Below, piece after piece: positions 45,318-54,729 of a stretch of DNA of 64,000 nucleotides. The translations under genes and the position numbers were made by a program. Positions within the stretch are counted from its first letter, which is position 1; each line of letters opens with the position of its first letter. Source of the stretch: Sphingopyxis sp. LK2115 (lineage in GTDB: Bacteria > Pseudomonadota > Alphaproteobacteria > Sphingomonadales > Sphingomonadaceae); assembly GCF_014595975.1 (NCBI RefSeq), contig NZ_JABWGQ010000047.1, positions 62,001 through 126,000 of the forward strand, read 5' to 3'. The notes beneath the pieces are model-generated. The model saw nothing but the letters and a program-made list of their open reading frames with translations. It had not been told where the DNA came from and searched no databases.

Positions 45318-45848
45318 TTACAGGCCGAGCAGGCCGCCCGCCAGCCCCGCGAGATATTTATGATATTCGCGGAACAACGTCGCCAGATTCGGCTGGCTGC
45401 GCACCGCGTCGGGCACGATCGTCACATCCTTGCCGACCGCGCGGCCGATTTCATATTCGGCGCGGCGCATGTGCCAGTCGGTCGTGACCAGCCGGATACT
45501 CTTGTAATCGCGGCGTTTGGCCCAGGCGGCGACCTCGGTGGCGTTCGAGCGCGTGTCCTCCGCCTCGAACCCCAGCGCGACGCAGCAATCGAACAAGGCG
45601 ATGGGGCGGTCATATTCGGCGGCGAGTTCGCGCGGTTTGACCTCGCGCGCGACGCCGCTGATCAGAAGGCGCCTGGCATCGCCTGCCTCAAGCCGTTCGA
45701 GCGCGCGGTCGATGCGGCCGGGGCCGCCGGTGACGACGACGATCGCATCGGTCTTTTGCGGCGGCGCGGGTAAAGGCAAGAGCAGCGCGAACCAGGCGAA
45801 ACCCAGCACCCAAGCAAGAAACAGCAGCGAGATCAGGCGCTTGATCAT
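45318..45848 (-). CDS. YdcF-like DUF218 membrane-anchored protein
   Basis: 176 residues with one N-terminal transmembrane helix (LISLLFLAWVLGFAWFALLL) and a DUF218/YdcF domain: TDAIVVVTGGPGRIDRALE, RRLLISGV, DTRSNATEVAAWAKRRDYKSIRLVT and the conserved DWHMRRA. Related proteins such as SanA/ElyC affect envelope integrity; no reaction is established. It starts four bases inside the ftsX stop, so it is part of the ftsEX transcript in this genome. Confidence 0.87.
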   Translation of the reverse strand: MIKRLISLLFLAWVLGFAWFALLLPLPAPPQKTDAIVVVTGGPGRIDRALERLEAGDARRLLISGVAREVKPRELAAEYDRPIALFDCCVALGFEAEDTRSNATEVAAWAKRRDYKSIRLVTTDWHMRRAEYEIGRAVGKDVTIVPDAVRSQPNLATLFREYHKYLAGLAGGLLGL

Positions 45849-46750
45849 AACATCTTCTTGAGTGCGGCGAGCAGCGTCTGGCGCGCCGTCAGGGCAGCGA
45901 GCGCGATAGCCAATAGCGGCAGCGCCAGCAAGAGCGCCCATCCCACGGGGCCGAGCGACGCCGTCGCGGCGAGCCCCGCGGTCACCCCCGACCATTGCCA
46001 GCCGACAAGCAGCAGGATCGCGGCGGCGACCAGACTGCCAAGCGCGATGCCATAAGCGGTGTCGATCGCGATCCGGCGCTGGAACAGCCGCGCGATCTGG
46101 CGGTCGGTCGCGCCGATCAGGTGCAGCATCTCGATCGTCGCATAATGGGTGCCGAGCGCCGCGCGCGCGGTCATGATCACCACGGCGGCGCTCGCGAGCG
46201 TCATCAGCAGGACCAGCCCCGCCGCGATCCAGGCGAGCGAGCGGATCAGCCGCGCGACCGGACCGAGCCATTCGGCATGCGGGATGATCCGCGCGCCCGG
46301 CGCTTCGCGCGCGACCAGCGCTTCGAGCGCCGCCATCGCGCCCGCGCGGTCGCCGCCGACGAAGTCGATGTCGACGAGAGCGGGCAGCGGCAGCGAACGC
46401 AGCAGCGGGTCGTCGCCTTCGGCACTGCCGAACCATTGGCCAAGCATTGCCTGCAATTCCTCGCGCTCGACCGTGCGCGCCGACCGGACGAAGGGCGCGG
46501 TGTCGGCCGCGCGCCGGAGCGCCGCGGCCTGCGCGGCGCGCGTCATCGGATTGGCGGTGACAATCTGGACGGTGACGCGGCCCGCGATCGCATCGCCGAT
46601 CGCATTGGCCGCGCGCGCGAGCCCGACCCCGGCAGCGGCGGCGAGCAAGGTCAGCATCATCAGGATCGCGACGATCCACGGCGTCGGCCCCGACAGGCGA
46701 CGGTCGGGGAGCAGTCGGCGATGCTGGACGGGAACGCGCGGGATCAGCAT
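45845..46750 (-). CDS. ftsX: Cell division protein FtsX
   Basis: The permease-like partner of FtsE, which controls septal peptidoglycan hydrolysis from the inner membrane. The 301 residues show the FtsX layout: a cytoplasmic tail, helix 1 (WIVAILMMLTLLAAAAGVGL), a periplasmic loop of about 110 residues, then three helices with the coupling block ALGTHYATIEMLHLIGATDRQIARLFQRR. It follows ftsE by 11 bases. Confidence 0.93.
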   Translation of the reverse strand: MLIPRVPVQHRRLLPDRRLSGPTPWIVAILMMLTLLAAAAGVGLARAANAIGDAIAGRVTVQIVTANPMTRAAQAAALRRAADTAPFVRSARTVEREELQAMLGQWFGSAEGDDPLLRSLPLPALVDIDFVGGDRAGAMAALEALVAREAPGARIIPHAEWLGPVARLIRSLAWIAAGLVLLMTLASAAVVIMTARAALGTHYATIEMLHLIGATDRQIARLFQRRIAIDTAYGIALGSLVAAAILLLVGWQWSGVTAGLAATASLGPVGWALLLALPLLAIALAALTARQTLLAALKKML

Positions 46751-46760
46751 CGGTAACCCG

Positions 46761-47489
46761 TCAGGCCCGGTTCGGCGGATAGCGCAGCGCGCCGGTGGGG
46801 TCAGAAAGGCGCCCTTTTTCGAGCCGCATCATCTGCGCATTTTCGATGCGGCTGATGAGATGAATGTCATGCGTCGCGACGACGACGGTGGTGCCGAGGC
46901 GATTAAGCGCCTCGAACAGCCCCAGGAGGCGCATCGCCATGTCGGGATCGACGTTGCCCGTCGGCTCGTCGGCGACGAGCAGTTGCGGGCGCGCGATCAC
47001 CGCGCGCGCGATCGCGACGCGCTGCTGCTCGCCGCCCGACAGCGTCGGCGGAAAGGCGTCGGCGCGTTCGCCAAGGCCGATCCAGCTCAGCATCTCGCCG
47101 ACCGGCCCCGCCAGATCCGCTTCGCCGACCCCCGCGATGCGCAGCGGCAACGCGATATTGTCGCGCGCGCTCAAATGCGGGATCAGGCGGAAATCCTGGA
47201 ACACGACGCCGATGCGGCGACGAAAGCCCGGCAGGCGGTGGCGCGGCATCGCGACCAGATCTTCGCCGAACAGGCGGACGATGCCGCGGCTCGGCCGCTG
47301 CGCCAGATAGAGCATTTTCAGAAGCGACGTCTTGCCTGCGCCCGACGCGCCGGTGAGGAAATAAAAGCTGCCGGGTTGCAGGTTGAAACTGATGTCTGAA
47401 AGCACCTCGGCATCGGGGCCGTAACGCAGACCGACGCCGCTGAACTCGACCATCGCGCCGCCGGGGCGCATCGGGGCCGCGTCGGTCAT
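46761..47489 (-). CDS. ftsE: Cell division ATP-binding protein FtsE
   Basis: A 242-residue ABC ATPase with Walker A GASGAGKT (47-54), [19 protein letters not shown], signature [14 protein letters not shown], Walker [13 protein letters not shown] and the histidine in [11 protein letters not shown]. The QDFRL segment is characteristic of FtsE. ATG 47489 is preceded by codons without similarity although the frame is open further. It heads the ftsEX operon and is divergent from the zinc-ribbon gene. Confidence 0.95.
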   Translation of the reverse strand: MTDAAPMRPGGAMVEFSGVGLRYGPDAEVLSDISFNLQPGSFYFLTGASGAGKTSLLKMLYLAQRPSRGIVRLFGEDLVAMPRHRLPGFRRRIGVVFQDFRLIPHLSARDNIALPLRIAGVGEADLAGPVGEMLSWIGLGERADAFPPTLSGGEQQRVAIARAVIARPQLLVADEPTGNVDPDMAMRLLGLFEALNRLGTTVVVATHDIHLISRIENAQMMRLEKGRLSDPTGALRYPPNRA

Positions 47490-47646
47490 CGCGTCGCACT
47501 CGGGTGCGCGACGGGGCGCACGGCCTCGAGGAACAGGGGCGCTGGTCCGCTCATCCCGCTGCCTCTCGCACGGCTCTTGCCCAAGGACAAGCCGCGAGTG
47601 AACGCGGCGCTTGCAACACCGCGAATCAGCGTGTTTAGAGAGGGCC

Positions 47647-48411
47647 ATGATCCTCGCCTGCCCGTCGTGCCACACGCGCTATGTCGTTCCCGATACCGCC
47701 ATCGGACCCGCGGGCCGCACCGTGCGCTGTGCCAATTGCCGCCATAGCTGGTTCCAGCAGCCCGCCGCCGCGCCGCCGCCGCCCGATGCCATCGTCCCGC
47801 CGGGCGTCGCCGCCGAACCCGCGCCCGAGGCGAAACCGGCGCCGACCCCGGCCCCCGCCGCGACCTATTCCGACTTTCCCGAACCCGATCCGGTGCCGCC
47901 CCCGCCGGCCTTCGCCGCCGAGCCGCCGCCGCGTCCGGCTCCCCCGGCCGACGACGCGCCCTTGCCCTTCCGCCGCCCGCGCCGCAACCCCGCGCGGCGC
48001 TGGACGATCATCGCTGCAAGCGCCGCGGCGCTGATGCTGGCGGCGACGGGCGCGCTCGCCTGGTTCGGGCTGCCCGGCTGGGCCGAGGGGCTGGGCCTGC
48101 CCGGCGGCACTGCCGAGCCTGATCTGGTGATCGAACTGCCGCCCAATCAGGATCACCGTGAACTCGCCGACGGCACGATCTATTTCGCCGCGTCGGGGGT
48201 GATCATCAACCCGACCGACCGCGAACAGCGCGTGCCGCCGATTCTTGCCGAATTGCGCGATGCGCAGGGGACGATCGTTTACAGCTGGACGATCAAGCCG
48301 CCGGTGCGGACGCTGCCGCCCAATGAAAAGGTCAATTTCAGCGAGGCAAAGCTCGACATCCCGCGCCGCGCGACGCAGCTGACGGTAAGCTGGGCGCTAC
48401 CCAGGGGGTAA
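47647..48411 (+). CDS. MJ0042-type zinc-ribbon membrane protein
   Basis: 254 residues: an N-terminal zinc ribbon [17 protein letters not shown]...CANCRHSW with two CxxC pairs, a long proline/alanine linker (about 38-115), one transmembrane helix ([19 protein letters not shown]) and a C-terminal beta-sandwich domain ([29 protein letters not shown]). This architecture, DUF3426-like, is conserved beside ftsE in alphaproteobacteria; function is unknown. The ATG at 47647 begins MILACPSC, as in homologues. Confidence 0.85.
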   Translation: MILACPSCHTRYVVPDTAIGPAGRTVRCANCRHSWFQQPAAAPPPPDAIVPPGVAAEPAPEAKPAPTPAPAATYSDFPEPDPVPPPPAFAAEPPPRPAPPADDAPLPFRRPRRNPARRWTIIAASAAALMLAATGALAWFGLPGWAEGLGLPGGTAEPDLVIELPPNQDHRELADGTIYFAASGVIINPTDREQRVPPILAELRDAQGTIVYSWTIKPPVRTLPPNEKVNFSEAKLDIPRRATQLTVSWALPRG

Positions 48412-48536
48412 GAAGCGGCCCTGTTGACCCGTTCGCATCCGTATTCGTCATCGCTTCGCTCGCAAGGGCGGCGTGGCGGGCGCGTATCGACAATCGCCGA
48501 CGCTTCGTGAATCCGGTCCTGTCTGGCGTCACGCCG

Positions 48537-49664
48537 TCATAACAGCATCGCCGCGCCCAGCGACAACAGGAAACTGGTCAGTGTCGCGACGATGATCGGC
48601 GCAAAGCTTTGCCAGCCCTGATCGAGCAGCAGGTGCAGCCGCGCCTTCATCGCGGTCGCGACGATCGCCAGCAGCAACAGCGCCTGCGCCGCATTGGCCG
48701 CGCCGTTCAGCACCGGGCGAGGGATGGCGACCAGCGAGTTGACCGCGACGACGGCAAGGAACCCCAGGATGAACCAGGGCAGGCGGAGCGGGATGCGCGC
48801 GCCGCTGCCCGCTTCGCCGCCACGGCCGAGCCACAGGGCGACGAGCATCAGCATCGGCGCGAGCAGCGCGACGCGTGCCAGCTTGACGATCGTTGCCACC
48901 TCGCCCGCTTGCGAAGAGAAGGAGAAGCCGCCGCCGATCGCCTGCGCAACGTCGTGGACCGATGCGCCGATCAGAAACCCTGCCTGCGCGTCGGTCAGCC
49001 CGAGCTGCGCCGCGAGCACGGGATAGAGCGTCATCGCGAGCGCGCTCGCGACGGTGATGCCGACGAGCGTAAGCGTGAAGCGCGCCTGATCGACCCGCCG
49101 GTCACCGATCAGCGACCAGAGCGCGAGCGCCGCCGACGCGCCGCAGATCGCCGTCGCACCGCCCGCGAGCAGCGCGGCGTGGCGGTCCTGCGCAAGGAGG
49201 CGCGCGCCGAGGGTGGTGACGAGGATGACCGCGAGCATGATAAGGACGAGCAGCAGGAAGGGCAGCGGCCCCAGCTCGGCGAGCTGGGCCGCGGTGATCC
49301 GCGCGCCGACGAGCACGATGCCGATGCGCAGCGCCGTCTGCGACATGAGATCGAGCCCGGCATGGGTGCGCACATCCTGCGACAGGAAGGAAAGCGCGAG
49401 GCCGATGAGCAAACCCATCAGCACGATCGGCGCGGCATAATGATCGGCGAGCCACGCCGCAGCGAGTGCGGCGATGGCGGTAACGAGGGTGCCGGGCAGA
49501 TAATCGCGCCAGCGCCGCCGCGTCGGCGGGTTCGCCTCGAGCTGCATCTCGCCATACAGGTCGGCGGCCATCGGCCAATGTTGTTCGGACGCTTTCACCG
49601 CCGCTCCCTTGCCCTTGCTGCCACGCCCGCTTCGCATATCGGCGCGATCCGGTCGATAGGCCAT
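48537..49664 (-). CDS. YeiH/UPF0324-family putative sulfate exporter
   Basis: A 375-residue protein with about ten hydrophobic helices and the family blocks [46 protein letters not shown] and [16 protein letters not shown]. Members are annotated as putative sulfate exporters or unknown transporters with little direct evidence. The N-terminal 50 residues are hydrophilic; ATG at 49637 or 49571 are possible alternative starts. It stands alone between a convergent gene and tRNA-Arg. Confidence 0.85.
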   Translation of the reverse strand: MAYRPDRADMRSGRGSKGKGAAVKASEQHWPMAADLYGEMQLEANPPTRRRWRDYLPGTLVTAIAALAAAWLADHYAAPIVLMGLLIGLALSFLSQDVRTHAGLDLMSQTALRIGIVLVGARITAAQLAELGPLPFLLLVLIMLAVILVTTLGARLLAQDRHAALLAGGATAICGASAALALWSLIGDRRVDQARFTLTLVGITVASALAMTLYPVLAAQLGLTDAQAGFLIGASVHDVAQAIGGGFSFSSQAGEVATIVKLARVALLAPMLMLVALWLGRGGEAGSGARIPLRLPWFILGFLAVVAVNSLVAIPRPVLNGAANAAQALLLLAIVATAMKARLHLLLDQGWQSFAPIIVATLTSFLLSLGAAMLL

Positions 49665-49705
49665 TGCTGGCGGGGCGCAGCCTTGCTAGAGGCCGCGCTC
49701 TGTCC

Positions 49706-49782
<77 letters not shown>

Positions 49783-49836
49783 GATGGCTGCAGGGCGGCA
49801 GTTCGTGCCGCTATGTCGGGGGGAGACAGGCGCCGG

Positions 49837-51039
49837 ATGTACGACCTGCTGGCCGGCCTGTCGGTGATCGAAGCCTCCTCCTTTGTCGCTTCGCCGACCG
49901 CAGGACTATATCTTGCACAGATGGGCGCAGAGGTGATCCGTGTCGATCAGATCGGCGGCGGCCCCGATTTCCGGCGCTGGCCGGTCACCAGGCATAATGA
50001 TTCATTTTATTGGGAAAATCTCAACCGTGCGAAAAAGTCGGTCGCGCTCGACCTTGGCCGGGCAGAGGGGCGCGAGCTGCTGACGGCGCTGGTGCGCGCG
50101 ACGGGACAGTTTCTCACCAATTTTCCGGTCGGCGGCTTCCTGTCGCACGACAGGCTTGCCGCTGGCCGCGCCGACCTTGTCACCGTGCGCGTGATGGGAT
50201 GGGCCGACGGATCGCCCGCGCTCGACTATACGGTGAACAATGCGGTGGGCTATCCGATGCTGACCGGGGCGGGCCCCGATCCGGTCAACCACGTGCTGCC
50301 CGCGTGGGACTTGCTCACCGGCGCCTATGCGGCGTTCGCAATGCTCGCGGCGATCCGGCGGCGCAGCGTTTCGGGTGAAGGCGGCGAGGTTCGCCTGCCG
50401 CTGTCCGACGTCGCGATCGGCACCGTCGCCAATCTCGGCGGGGTGGCCGAAATGTTCTATACGGGCGAAAACCGGCCGCGGCTCGGCAATGCGGTCTATG
50501 GCCTGTTCGGGCGCGATTTCGTGACGCGCGACGGCGAGCGGACGATGATCGTCGTCGTGACGTCGCGGCAATGGGCGAACCTTGTCGCCGCGCTGGATCT
50601 CTGCGAAGCGGTGGCGGCGGTCGAGGCGGATCGCGGCGTTTCTTTTGCGACCGATGATGGGTTGCGCTTCATGCATCGCGACGCGCTCTATCCGCTGTTC
50701 GAGCGCGCCATCGCGGCGCGCGACCATGCCGACCTCGCCGCCGTGTTCGACGCGGGCGGCATCGTCCATTCACCCTATCGGACGATGTATGAGGCGGTGC
50801 AGGATCCGGCGCTGGTTGCCGACAATCCGATCTTTGGCGCCGCCGACAACCCCAGCGGTTTCACCTACCCCGCCGCGGGCGCCTTTGCGACCTTGCCCGG
50901 CGCCGAGCGCCAGCCGCCGCGCGCGGCACCGCTGAACGGCGAGCATAGCGAGGAAATCCTGGCCGACCGCCTGTCGCTGTCATCGGGCGAGCTTGCCCGC
51001 CTGATCGATGCGGGTATCGTCGGTGTCGCTTCAAGATGA
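49837..51039 (+). CDS. CaiB/BaiF (class III) CoA transferase, second copy
   Basis: A 400-residue class III CoA transferase: LLAGLSVIEASSFVASPTAGLYLAQMGAEVIRVD opening, NLNRAKKSVALDL, and the catalytic Asp in VLPAWDLLTGAYAAF. It differs from the glutarate-type copy at 35734 and resembles members linked to 2-methylfumaryl/mesaconyl or bile-acid CoA transfer, without enough detail to choose. ATG 49837 has a GGGGGAGA 12 bases upstream; ATG 49813 lacks one. It is followed by a thiolase and a long acyl-CoA dehydrogenase, so the trio probably handles one carboxylic acid. Confidence 0.83.
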   Translation: MYDLLAGLSVIEASSFVASPTAGLYLAQMGAEVIRVDQIGGGPDFRRWPVTRHNDSFYWENLNRAKKSVALDLGRAEGRELLTALVRATGQFLTNFPVGGFLSHDRLAAGRADLVTVRVMGWADGSPALDYTVNNAVGYPMLTGAGPDPVNHVLPAWDLLTGAYAAFAMLAAIRRRSVSGEGGEVRLPLSDVAIGTVANLGGVAEMFYTGENRPRLGNAVYGLFGRDFVTRDGERTMIVVVTSRQWANLVAALDLCEAVAAVEADRGVSFATDDGLRFMHRDALYPLFERAIAARDHADLAAVFDAGGIVHSPYRTMYEAVQDPALVADNPIFGAADNPSGFTYPAAGAFATLPGAERQPPRAAPLNGEHSEEILADRLSLSSGELARLIDAGIVGVASR

Positions 51040-51052
51040 CGAAATCCAAACC

Positions 51053-51086
51053 CCGTTCGCGTCGAGCGTGGTCGAGAGGCGAACGG
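51053..51086. repeat. Palindromic intergenic repeat
   Basis: CCGTTCGC (51053-51060) and GCGAACGG (51079-51086) flank GTCGAGCGTGGTCGAGA. It belongs with the GTGTCGAGC/GTCGAAG elements at 16303-16380 and 44493-44520. It lies in the leader of the thiolase gene. Confidence 0.55.
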
Positions 51087-51110
51087 AAAAGAAGAATTGG
51101 AGACTGAACC

Positions 51111-52325
51111 ATGACCCTGCGCCGCGCCGCCATCGTCGCCCCGATCCGCACCGCCGTCGGCAAGTTCGGAGGGGCGCTTTCGTCGATGACCGCGGGCGCG
51201 CTGGGCGCGGTGATCCTGAAGGCGCTGGTCGAACGGACGCGGATCGACCCCGCGCGCGTCGACGATGTCGTTTTTTCGCAAGGCTATGGCAATGGTGAGG
51301 CGCCGGCGATCGGTCACTGGTCGTGGCTGGCGGCGGGGTTGCCGCTGGAAGTGCCGGGATATCAACTCGATCGCCGCTGCGGATCGGGGCTGCAGGCGGT
51401 CGTCAACGCGGCGATGATGGTCCAGACGGGCATGGCCGACGTCGTCGTGGCGGGCGGGGTCGAATCGATGTCGAACGTCGAACATTATTCGACCGATATT
51501 CGCAAAGGCGTTCGTGCGGGCAATCTGACGCTTCACGACCGGCTGACGCGCGGGCGACTGATGTCGCAGCCCGTCGAACGCTTTGGCGTCATCAGCGGCA
51601 TGATCGAGACCGCCGAAAATCTGGCGAAGGATTATGGTATCAGCCGCGAGGCGGCCGACGCCTATGCGGTGCGAAGCCATCAGCGCGCGGCGGCGGCGTG
51701 GGCGGACGGCCTGTTCGACGACGAACTGGTGCCGGTGATCGTGCCGCAAAAGAAGGGCGATCCCGTCATCTTTGCGCACGACGAAGGCTATCGGGCCGAC
51801 GCAAGCATGGAAACGCTCGGCAAGCTCAAGCCGATCGAGGGCGGCGTCGTCACCGCCGGCAATGCCAGCCAGCAAAATGACGCCGCCGCGGCGTGCCTGG
51901 TCGTCGCCGAGGACAAGCTCGATGAACTCGGCCTCGAACCGATTGCCTGGTATCACAGCGCGGCGTCGGCGGGCTGCGACCCCAGCCGCATGGGCATCGG
52001 GCCGGTCCCCGCGGTCGAGCGGCTGTTCGCGCGCACCGGCCTCGGCTGGCGGGACATCGATCTTGTCGAGCTGAACGAAGCCTTTGCGCCGCAGGTTCTC
52101 GCGGTGCTGAAAGGCTGGGGCTGGGCCGACGACGACAGCCGCAACGACATGCTGAACGTCAACGGGTCGGGCATCTCGCTCGGCCATCCGATCGGCGCGA
52201 CGGGGGGGCGCATTCTCGCCAACCTCACGCGTGAACTCGTGCGCCGCGACGGGCGCTATGGGCTGGAGACGATGTGCATCGGCGGCGGGCAGGGCATCGC
52301 CGCGATCTTCGAGCGCGCCGCCTGA
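51111..52325 (+). CDS. Acetyl-CoA C-acyltransferase (thiolase)
   Basis: A 404-residue thiolase with nucleophile Cys90 in DRRCGSGLQAV, the VVAGGVESMSN block, NEAFAPQ, the histidine motif GHPIGATGGRI and the second cysteine in CIGGGQG. It would either condense two acetyl-CoA or cleave 3-ketoacyl-CoA; the direction is not evident. It is followed within three bases by the acyl-CoA dehydrogenase gene and preceded by a CoA transferase, suggesting a fatty- or dicarboxylic-acid route. Confidence 0.93.
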   Translation: MTLRRAAIVAPIRTAVGKFGGALSSMTAGALGAVILKALVERTRIDPARVDDVVFSQGYGNGEAPAIGHWSWLAAGLPLEVPGYQLDRRCGSGLQAVVNAAMMVQTGMADVVVAGGVESMSNVEHYSTDIRKGVRAGNLTLHDRLTRGRLMSQPVERFGVISGMIETAENLAKDYGISREAADAYAVRSHQRAAAAWADGLFDDELVPVIVPQKKGDPVIFAHDEGYRADASMETLGKLKPIEGGVVTAGNASQQNDAAAACLVVAEDKLDELGLEPIAWYHSAASAGCDPSRMGIGPVPAVERLFARTGLGWRDIDLVELNEAFAPQVLAVLKGWGWADDDSRNDMLNVNGSGISLGHPIGATGGRILANLTRELVRRDGRYGLETMCIGGGQGIAAIFERAA

Positions 52326-52327
52326 GC

Positions 52328-53920
52328 GTGGGGGATTTGCGGAAAGCCTTGCAGGCCGCGCAGACCTATCGCGACGCGGCGCAGGCGGCGCTGACCGAGC
52401 GGCTGGCGGCGCGGCCGCTCGAGCGCGAACAGCGCGCCGCGCACGGCTTCGCCTGGGTGGCGACGACGATCGCCGCGCTCGAAGCGACGCTCGACTGGCT
52501 CGACGCTGGTGGCGGTGCAAATCCGCTCGACGCGACGATCGCGACGCTCGCTTTCGCCGAAGGGATCGGCCAGCTCGCCGGCGGTCTGCCGATGGGACAG
52601 AACGAGATTTTTCGCCCCGCCGATTTGGGACTTGGCGCCGAAGCGCGCGTGCTCGCCGACAGCTGCGCAGACCTTCTCGATACCGACCATGCCGCGCGGC
52701 GTGCCGAGGTTACTGCTGCGCTTGCCGAGGGGCATTGGCCGAGCGAGACGCTGCACGATGCCGGGTTCGACGCGATCCGCGAGCAGTTTCGCCGCTTCAC
52801 CGAAGCCGAGATCATCCCCCGCGCGCACCGCTGGCATCTCGCCAATGCGTTGATTCCCGATGCCACGGTGCAGGCGATGGCCGACCTTGGCACCTTTGGT
52901 GTGTGCATTCCCGAACATTATGGGGGGCTCGGCCTGTCGAAGCTGGTGATGTGCCTCGTCACCGAAGAATTGTCGCGCGGCTGGATCGGCGCGGGATCGC
53001 TCGGCACGCGTTCTGAAATCGCGGGCGAGCTGATCGCGACCGGCGGCACCGACGCGCAGAAAGCCGAATGGCTGCCGAAGATCGCGAGCGGCGCGCTGTT
53101 GCCGACCGCGGTGTTCACCGAACCCGATGTCGGTTCGGACCTCGGTTCGTTGCAGACGCGCGCGCGGTTTCACGACGGCCGCTGGATCATCGACGGCGCA
53201 AAGACGTGGATCACCCATGCCGCGCGCTCGGACCTGATGACCTTGCTGGCGCGTACCTTGCCCGACGCGAAGGGTTACGCCGGCCTGTCGATCCTCCTCG
53301 TCCCCAAGCCGCGCGGGAACGACGCCGATCCTTTCCCCGCCGCCGGCATGAGCGGGAGCGAAATCCAAGTGCTCGGCTATCGCGGGATGCGCGAATATGC
53401 GCTGCAATTCGACGGCATGACGGCAGGGGCCGACGCGCTGCTGGGCGGCGTCGAGGGGCAGGGGTTCAAGCAATTGATGCGCACCTTCGAGGGCGCGCGC
53501 ATCCAGACCGCGGCGCGCGCGGTCGGCGTCGCCCGGCGCGCGCTCGAGCTGGGCGTCGCCTATGCGCTGGTTCGCAAGCAGTTCGGGCGCGCGATCGTCG
53601 CTTTCCCTCGCGTCGCCGACAAGCTGGCGATGGGCCTTGTCGATTTCGTCATGGCGCGAGAACTCGCCTATGCCGCGGCGCGCGCCAAGGACGGCGGCAA
53701 GCGTTGCGACATCGAAGCGGGGATGGCAAAGCTGCTCGCCGCGCGCGCCGCATGGGCGAACGCCGATGCCAGCCTGCAGATCCACGGCGGCAACGGCTAT
53801 GCGCTCGAATATGAGATCAGCCGCATCCTGTGCGACGCGCGTATCCTCAACATCTTTGAGGGCGCGGCCGAGATTCAGGCGCAGGTGATCGCGCGCGGGC
53901 TGGTCGAACGGCGAAACTAG
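52328..53920 (+). CDS. Acyl-CoA dehydrogenase with long N-terminal extension, methylsuccinyl-CoA dehydrogenase-like
   Basis: A 530-residue enzyme from GTG 52328. About 140 residues of helical extension precede the acyl-CoA dehydrogenase core, which shows FTEPDVGSDLGSLQTRA, AKTWITHAARSDLMTLLART, DADPFPAAGMSGSEIQVLGY, IQTAARAVGVARRALEL, RKQFGRAI and the closing catalytic-Glu region FEGAAEIQAQVIARGL. The extension and the DPFPxxGMSGxEIxVLGYRGM segment recall methylsuccinyl-CoA dehydrogenase (Mcd) of the ethylmalonyl-CoA pathway. That is family memory, and the pathway's other genes are not in the window. Core family certain, substrate uncertain. Confidence 0.88.
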   Translation: MGDLRKALQAAQTYRDAAQAALTERLAARPLEREQRAAHGFAWVATTIAALEATLDWLDAGGGANPLDATIATLAFAEGIGQLAGGLPMGQNEIFRPADLGLGAEARVLADSCADLLDTDHAARRAEVTAALAEGHWPSETLHDAGFDAIREQFRRFTEAEIIPRAHRWHLANALIPDATVQAMADLGTFGVCIPEHYGGLGLSKLVMCLVTEELSRGWIGAGSLGTRSEIAGELIATGGTDAQKAEWLPKIASGALLPTAVFTEPDVGSDLGSLQTRARFHDGRWIIDGAKTWITHAARSDLMTLLARTLPDAKGYAGLSILLVPKPRGNDADPFPAAGMSGSEIQVLGYRGMREYALQFDGMTAGADALLGGVEGQGFKQLMRTFEGARIQTAARAVGVARRALELGVAYALVRKQFGRAIVAFPRVADKLAMGLVDFVMARELAYAAARAKDGGKRCDIEAGMAKLLAARAAWANADASLQIHGGNGYALEYEISRILCDARILNIFEGAAEIQAQVIARGLVERRN

Positions 53921-54071
53921 GGCCGATCGACATTTGGAAGCTGGCGAGTCGAAGACGACCCTAGGGCGAAATGGCGGTTTTCCGTGACCCGTCACTGTAC
54001 GTCGAAAGGCCGCAAGCGATCGCGCGCTTGCGGGATGCCGAGCGACGGGGTCGGCGGCGCACCGGTCTCGA

Positions 54072-54118
54072 ATGTTACGGTGAACCATCGTCCGCGCGCT
54101 GCCATGTCACCGTAACAT
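54072..54118. promoter_or_regulatory. Perfect 12-base inverted repeat upstream of the LuxR-type gene
   Basis: ATGTTACGGTGA (54072-54083) and TCACCGTAACAT (54107-54118) are exact inverted copies 23 bases apart. No T-run follows, so a pair of regulator half-sites is more likely than a terminator. It ends 70 bases before the GTG of the LuxR-type gene. Confidence 0.55.
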
Positions 54119-54188
54119 GATCGGATGACGAACGAATTTGACCGCTGCCGACCTTGATTTCGACTCGTGATGCTCTATTCCAGCCCCC

Positions 54189-54668
54189 GTGCAAGGCGAT
54201 CCAGACAATTACATCAGCCTGCTTTCGGCCGCGCAAATCGAAACGTTGCGGCACGTTTATGAGCACAAAAATTCCAAGCAGATCGCGCGGATCATGAATG
54301 TTTCGCCGCACACGGTCGACGAACGTGTGCGGCGAGTTCTGAAAAAGCTTAATGTTTCCAACAGAATAGATGCAGCCCGGATATTAGCTGTTAACGGTGT
54401 CTTCGATCAGGTTACCCCTTATCAGCCTTTGACATATCAATTGATCGACCTAGGCGACAAACCGCCCGCCGTCGATGCCGAACCGGGGCGCAGTGCGTTT
54501 CGGCGGCTTTTTGATATCGGTTCGCCTTTTCCCACCGCGTCCCAGCCGACCAATCGGCATGGGTTGATGGAAAGGATTATCTGGCCGATCCTCATTGCTT
54601 TCGCGACGATTTTGGCCTTTTCCGCCCTCTATTCGATCCTTGTCGGACTCGGTCGTGTTCTGACCTGA
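54189..54668 (+). CDS. Membrane-tethered LuxR-type helix-turn-helix protein
   Basis: 159 residues with an N-terminal LuxR/GerE-type DNA-binding domain (about 10-68: LSAAQIETLRHVYEHKNSKQIARI, then SPHTVDERVRRVLKKLNVSNRIDA). A linker follows, then one C-terminal transmembrane helix (IIWPILIAFATILAFSALYS). No receiver or autoinducer domain is present. The GTG start is the only usual initiation codon after an in-frame stop at 54168, and it lacks a Shine-Dalgarno. A DNA-binding domain tethered by its C-terminus is an unusual design that could sense membrane state. It heads a set of four genes of unknown role. Confidence 0.78.
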   Translation: MQGDPDNYISLLSAAQIETLRHVYEHKNSKQIARIMNVSPHTVDERVRRVLKKLNVSNRIDAARILAVNGVFDQVTPYQPLTYQLIDLGDKPPAVDAEPGRSAFRRLFDIGSPFPTASQPTNRHGLMERIIWPILIAFATILAFSALYSILVGLGRVLT

Positions 54669-54679
54669 CTGTTCGAACC

Positions 54680-54715
54680 GAATGCTGCGGGGGGGAGACC
54701 GGTAGCATTCTTTTT
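54680..54715 (+). terminator. Terminator or attenuator in the leader of the next gene
   Basis: GAATGCT (54680-54686) pairs with AGCATTC (54704-54710), with inner CGG/CCG pairing, and is followed directly by TTTTT (54711-54715). The Shine-Dalgarno AAGGGA of the next gene begins two bases later, so read-through would control that gene. Confidence 0.75.
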
Positions 54716-54729
54716 CAAGGGAAAAGTTA

